Shown: positions 58,500-64,000 of the stretch, piece by piece
Layout: each line of letters opens with the position of its first letter
How positions within the stretch are numbered: position 1 is the first letter of the stretch
The notes under the pieces: model-generated
The model's input: only the letters and a program-made list of their open reading frames with translations
What the model was told of the DNA's origin: nothing
Databases searched by the model: none
Position numbers and translations under genes: made by a program
DNA from: Glandiceps talaboti
Taxonomy: Eukaryota; Hemichordata; Enteropneusta; Spengelidae
Length of the DNA stretch: 64,000 bases
Direction: 5' to 3'
Assembly (NCBI RefSeq): GCF_964340395.1
Contig: NC_135551.1
Location: 23,462,003-23,526,002, forward strand

Positions 58500-59148
58500 A
58501 AGCCATGTAGTCAAATTTCATAGGGCATGAGCCCATTGTTACGGATGATATATATACCAAATTATATGAAATATGAAGCTTGCATCATATTCGTGAGACC
58601 TAGCCTAATTACCAAATATAAATAACAACACAAATTACTCATTAAAACTAAATACTGTGCCAACAGGCTTTGTAGGATTTGTGTGCTTGTTAAGGTCGAT
58701 GTACCAAATAATGCGGAATTTGAAGTGCATTATTTAGATATCGCTTAATTACTGAAAATCATAAATTATGCAAATTTACTCATAAAACTAAAAACTACGC
58801 CAACTACCTTCATAGGACATGTGCACTTTGTTATGGTTGATGTATATAATAAATGTTGCATTGTTTTAAGTATGCGTTCTTAAGATATACAAAATGTAGC
58901 TTAATAATGGCAAATAATTAATTGTGCAAATTTTTCATTAACATTATAAGCTGCATCAGCACACTTAAATTTATACTACAAATTATATTGAATTTGAAGT
59001 ATGTGTTCTTAAGATATAGCCTAATTACTACCATTAATTATGCAAATGGCTAATTAATGGAAAGATGTGTAACAAGTTTCATTAGAATCGATGCAATATA
59101 TTTTGACACATCAAGTTCAAAGGCAGACAGGAAGGCAGACAGGCAGGC

Positions 59149-59188
<40 letters not shown>
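58500..59188. repeat. Degenerate ~140-bp array ending in a (CAGA)n tract
   Basis: Recurring phrases are TATAGCCTAATTACTA-type, TTGAAGTATG(T/C)GTTCTTAAGA and AATTATGCAAAT. The CAGA/GGCAGACA microsatellite occupies 59123-59188. Layout mirrors 39355-40000. Confidence 0.65.
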
Positions 59189-60032
59189 GTATAATACAAC
59201 TTCCCTTACGGGAGGTTTTAAAAGGAAGATGTACCTAAAGATGAAGATGACTCCATTGTTCAAGTCTTTGAGTTTCAGCAAGTGATAATGCAGCTACCTA
59301 AAAGCCTAGTGGTCTAATTGTGTCATGATGTGGGTACCTTTTTAGAAATTATAATCACCAGTTGATTGTTATCACTGTGTACACCAACGCATTCTACAAC
59401 GAGTGCAGTTCCTGTCAATTTAGACTACGCCGACAGAATTCTGTACCATTGATGAAGTTCACATTGCTGTAAGGCTTTATATTTTGACTCTTATTGAGGT
59501 CGTGTCAATTGGCTCTATAGAGTCTCTGAATGCCTTAACAAATTGACAAGTTTTAATGGCCTTGCCTATAACCTAATAGGCATGAACCAATCTATATTAC
59601 GTACTTCTTGATATGATTGCTTTTGTCGACGAGTCGGCATTTTCAAAAAGAATTTTTCTTACGTAAAACGTTACGTTTCGGTGACACCCAATATAAAATG
59701 AAAGGTGCCGCTTTCTTGTTCTGAATCTCACAGCGAGCACGTTTTGCTGTTATATACACGTAAACACGAAACGTAGCATAATTGACCATAATCATACCAC
59801 TCTTGCCTAGCAAGAGATTACCTTTGTCAAAAGATAAAAATGTGCCACACCTGTGTGAAACTGAGAAATGTTTTTTTCCACGTTTTGCTCACCGTGCAAA
59901 AATCCTACTAATACTTACGAGTGTTAAAGAAATACAGCATATTAGAATACAAACACCACACAATATTTTGTTTATTATTATTCCAGTTTTTGCCAGCATA
60001 CTGTGAATTCAATCATGGGGAGTTGAGGGACT
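59189..60032. other. Intergenic, no gene seen
   Basis: No repeats or supported coding sequence; the frame at 59782-60006 is not recognised. Confidence 0.4.
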
Positions 60033-60302
60033 TATGTATGTATGTATGTATGTATGTATGTATGTACGTATGTACGTACGTACGTACGTATGTATGTATG
60101 TATGTATGTATGTATGTATGTATGTATGTATGTACGTATGTACGTACGTATGTACGTATGTACGTATGTATGTATGTATGTATGTATGTATGTACGTACG
60201 TATGTACGTATGTATGTATGTATGTATGTATGTATGTATGTATGTCTACATGCATGTGTATATGTGTGTGTGTCTGTGTCTGTGTGTGTCTGTGTGCGCG
60301 CG
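60033..60302. repeat. (TATG)n/(TACG)n then (TG)n microsatellite
   Basis: TATG units with TACG variants run to about 60244, then TG/TC units. All long frames on both strands here are artefacts. Confidence 0.97.
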
Positions 60303-61648
60303 TGAGCAATTGCGTAAGTGCGTAAGTTTAAGGAAATACAGTCCCAAAAACAAAACAAGTCTTCATTGAAGACACGAAACCCATAAAATAATTTACTAGT
60401 GAGTGACTTGGAAATTTTGACTCAGAAGGTAAAGGTCAGGGTCAAAAATATGTGGGTTAGACATTTGAATATAATCTCTAGCTATTATATTTGTTGTTTA
60501 TTCTGTAAATATAGATGTTTTAATACAAATATGGCCACCATTCGTCAGATTTGCACATGTCTGCAAAACAAAGTGACATGCATATGTCCTATATTATAAT
60601 ATATGACCTTTGTACTGGGTTTGAATGAAAATTGATATAACTGCAAGCCAGAGAAATGGCTTGTTACAGATGGACGCACGTACGCATGGCTGATTGACTA
60701 ACGGATGGATGATGAATGGACTGATGTAGCTCATGCACTGTACAGTATTAGTCACCACGTATAAAAAGACTACATGGGGGAGTAGATAGGTTGATGGTGG
60801 GTGGGTGAGTAAGTGAGTGAGTGAATGCACGAGTGAGTGATTGACTAGCCTTTTATTTTTCAGTGTAACTCAACATAATTTATACTTTGTGGATTGTTGT
60901 CACAGACTGCAAAATAAATAGACCAAACCTCATACAAAAAGGATTCAATATTACATTCAAACATAAAATATAGTCAATTTCTATTGCTATTGGCATTACA
61001 TAGGCTGACGATAGTATACATTCGATGCATACAGTCATATGTCTACCTAAGCAAACCCTCAAGGTTTAAGTCATACATGTGCTTCACTTCACGCAATGCA
61101 GTCTTTAAGTATCACTTTTAAGTAGATTCTTAACTTCCACACATGACCAGACTGTTAGTCTCCAAGGATCACATAGACAGCACCGTCACCATTCATATCC
61201 CTTTGCGGCAAAATAGATATTAAGAGACTAAGACTCGAGTTTCCCTAAAATGCCACCTGTTGTCATAGGAACAGATCGATATTACATTTTCCTCATTTCC
61301 CATGCAGGGAAACGTAAGTCTTTCAAGGCCCATTTCACTATTATTGACGACGTGAATCCGAGGATCTAGAACGCATAGATGAATTTCCGTCGCGACCATA
61401 CGCTATTAAGAAAAAATCCCAAATCATCCAATTTGCTGCTTTGTAATGATAACCCTTAACATTCATTTGAGAATAAAGGGTGTTTACAGTTTCTTTTAAT
61501 GGATATAGGTATCAATGATTACTTTCTGAGAGCCGTTTAATCTTAAAGATGTGATGATGACGATGTGTAGCATTATGGATACAGATCACTATATTAACCA
61601 ATTTAAACCTGTATTTTGTATACACATAGTCGTGATGTATGCATTACG
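60303..61648. other. Intergenic, no gene seen
   Basis: Contains a short GAGT-like run near 60805-60840. No coding or RNA gene was recognised. Confidence 0.4.
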
Positions 61649-62680
<1,032 letters not shown>

Positions 62681-62776
62681 ATTTATTTATTTATTTATTT
62701 AGTTTTTTGTATTGTTTTGTTTTTTTGTTTTGTTTGTTTGTTTGTTTGTTTGTTTGTTTGTTTGTTTGTTTGTTTA
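62681..62776. repeat. (TTTA)n and (TTTG)n simple repeats
   Basis: TTTA units near 62681-62700 and TTTG units near 62728-62776. Confidence 0.9.
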
Positions 62777-63012
62777 TTTGTCTTTTATTTGTTTATCAAT
62801 ACATATATGTAGTCATGCATGCATTGAGTTCAAAACTGATCGATCAATGTACTATAGTAAGTCTTGCTTATTACACGGTGTGATTCTTTTGTGGGGAGCT
62901 TGTTCAATGACTAATGTCCATGGTTATATATTTAACACTTTCACAAGCATTCCATTGATACAAGAATACCTTAGATATGGTGACACAAATTCATAAATAC
63001 AGAATTAAGCTT

Positions 63013-63059
63013 GCGACGACAACGACGACGACAGCAGCAGGAGTAGCAGCAGTAGTAGC

Positions 63060-63100
<41 letters not shown>
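63013..63100. repeat. Trinucleotide tract (ACG, AGC, AAC)n
   Basis: ACG, AGC/AGT and AAC units in sequence, similar in kind to 2395-2515. Confidence 0.95.
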
Positions 63101-63531
63101 GATACAAACATTGTAGGCAAAGGGTCTGTAAGCTCGTAAGCTTTGTGGAGGTCATTTTTTGCTTAAAGTAACACAAGCTGAATTTGTAAGCATTTTAATC
63201 TACAAAATATACCTTCATAGAACCAAGATCAATCTTTTCCTGTGTAATGTTAATATCGATGCCCTTTAATATTCATTTGAAAACATTGTTATGATATATT
63301 CCATAGCAACCTGACAACAGTGGCACAGATTTCAATAGATGTATAGATTTAACATACTTGACAGTACACTTTGATTTATGGGTAATTGATAAATTCGGAA
63401 AACAAACATCATATATAAATAAAACCTCTTCTTGCATAGTTTAAATTTCATTTTATGGATAATTTATGGACACTGTGCATTTAGTACGTAGCTTGAGTAC
63501 CGACATCACTGCGTATATAAATACTTATTAA

Positions 63532-63870
63532 AGGGGAACACCACTCCAGGAAATTTAAGGTATTTTCATAAACTATACGCGTTGTGCTTACTTCCTTTAT
63601 TTATTTGTTAAACACTCAATATTCTTGACTATTTATCTGACGCAAGTAAGCTCTAAGGAGTCATGGATATTTAGTGTGTATTCTATGAATAGTCGTTTTT
63701 GCTGAGACTCATCACGCAATGACGGTGTAACAAAGAATAGACTGAGGTGAAAAAGAGTTTCAATTTGGTGTTTCTTGGCAACTGAACGAAAATCGTGAGA
63801 TGTGAAATATTGAAATGACTCTCCTGAACACACAATTTATGAAAATATCTTAGTTTGTTTCCTGAAAATA
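63532..63870 (-). mobile_element. Inverted-repeat MITE-like element, family F copy 2
   Basis: Shares TAAGGAGTCATG-like, ATATTTAGTGT and GAGTTTCAATTTGG phrases with 17440-17755. Its left end GGGGAACACCACTCCAGGAA matches the complement of the right end of copy 1. Its own right end is diverged or truncated. Confidence 0.5.
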
Positions 63871-64000
63871 GCAATCCTCTTTCACGATACAGCTTGCAGC
63901 CAGAGATATTGAGTATAACGTCGTGACTTCGACAGGAACTGGGACGAACACGCACCCACACTTTAAAAAAAAACTCTTCCTAGTACCTCACAAAATAAAG

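Noticed and set aside
59921-60369. Several 80-130 residue frames rich in Tyr-Val-Cys-Met or His-Thr-Tyr-Ile
   Set aside because: All are readings of the TATG/TACG microsatellite.

Overview
The window looks like nuclear DNA from an aquatic invertebrate animal. It is AT-rich, has GT-AG introns of 0.4-7 kb, is full of micro- and minisatellites, and carries fragments of non-LTR retrotransposons and short inverted-repeat elements. The sequence does not settle the phylum. There is no operon, rRNA, CRISPR array or prokaryotic gene arrangement. Most short open frames are chance frames or run through simple repeats.

The main content is one large plus-strand gene, assembled here by hand from 15 phase-compatible coding exons between 6776 and 51993. 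Its 984-residue product begins with a Met-Gly-x-x-x-Ser myristoylation-type start. It continues with a DUF4062 domain (from RIFVSSTF to LGDRYGW), a NACHT/STAND-type ATPase (Walker A GNPGTGKS, Walker B IIIDAVNQ), a winged-helix-like region and a Cys/His-rich C-terminus. The closest family I recognise is the TTC41/GNN group, often annotated in invertebrates as 'TPR repeat-containing protein DDB_G0287407-like'. The TPR block expected in that family is absent. A possible non-coding first exon ends at a GTAAGT donor at 4381, and a strong acceptor at 6540 would open the exon that holds the start codon.

At the left edge (250-912) lie the last two exons of another plus-strand gene that I cannot identify. 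Downstream of the main gene (52-64 kb) is intergenic sequence with long microsatellites, one possible minus-strand 74-residue microprotein (56011-56235) and decayed repeats.

The introns are rich in mobile-element remains. Three copies of a PIF/Harbinger-like MITE occur, two of them with 3-bp TTA or TAA target duplications. One 345-bp element has long inverted ends and a 9-bp duplication, as in Mutator-type elements. There is also a 354-bp fold-back element, two further inverted-repeat candidates, LINE 3' ends, and several tandem arrays. Some arrays abut splice sites: a ~50-bp array runs into the exon 2 acceptor and a dimeric ~183-bp array starts just after the exon 10 donor. I found no new multi-gene system. 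The most notable biology is the TPR-less DUF4062-NACHT protein with a predicted lipidated N-terminus.
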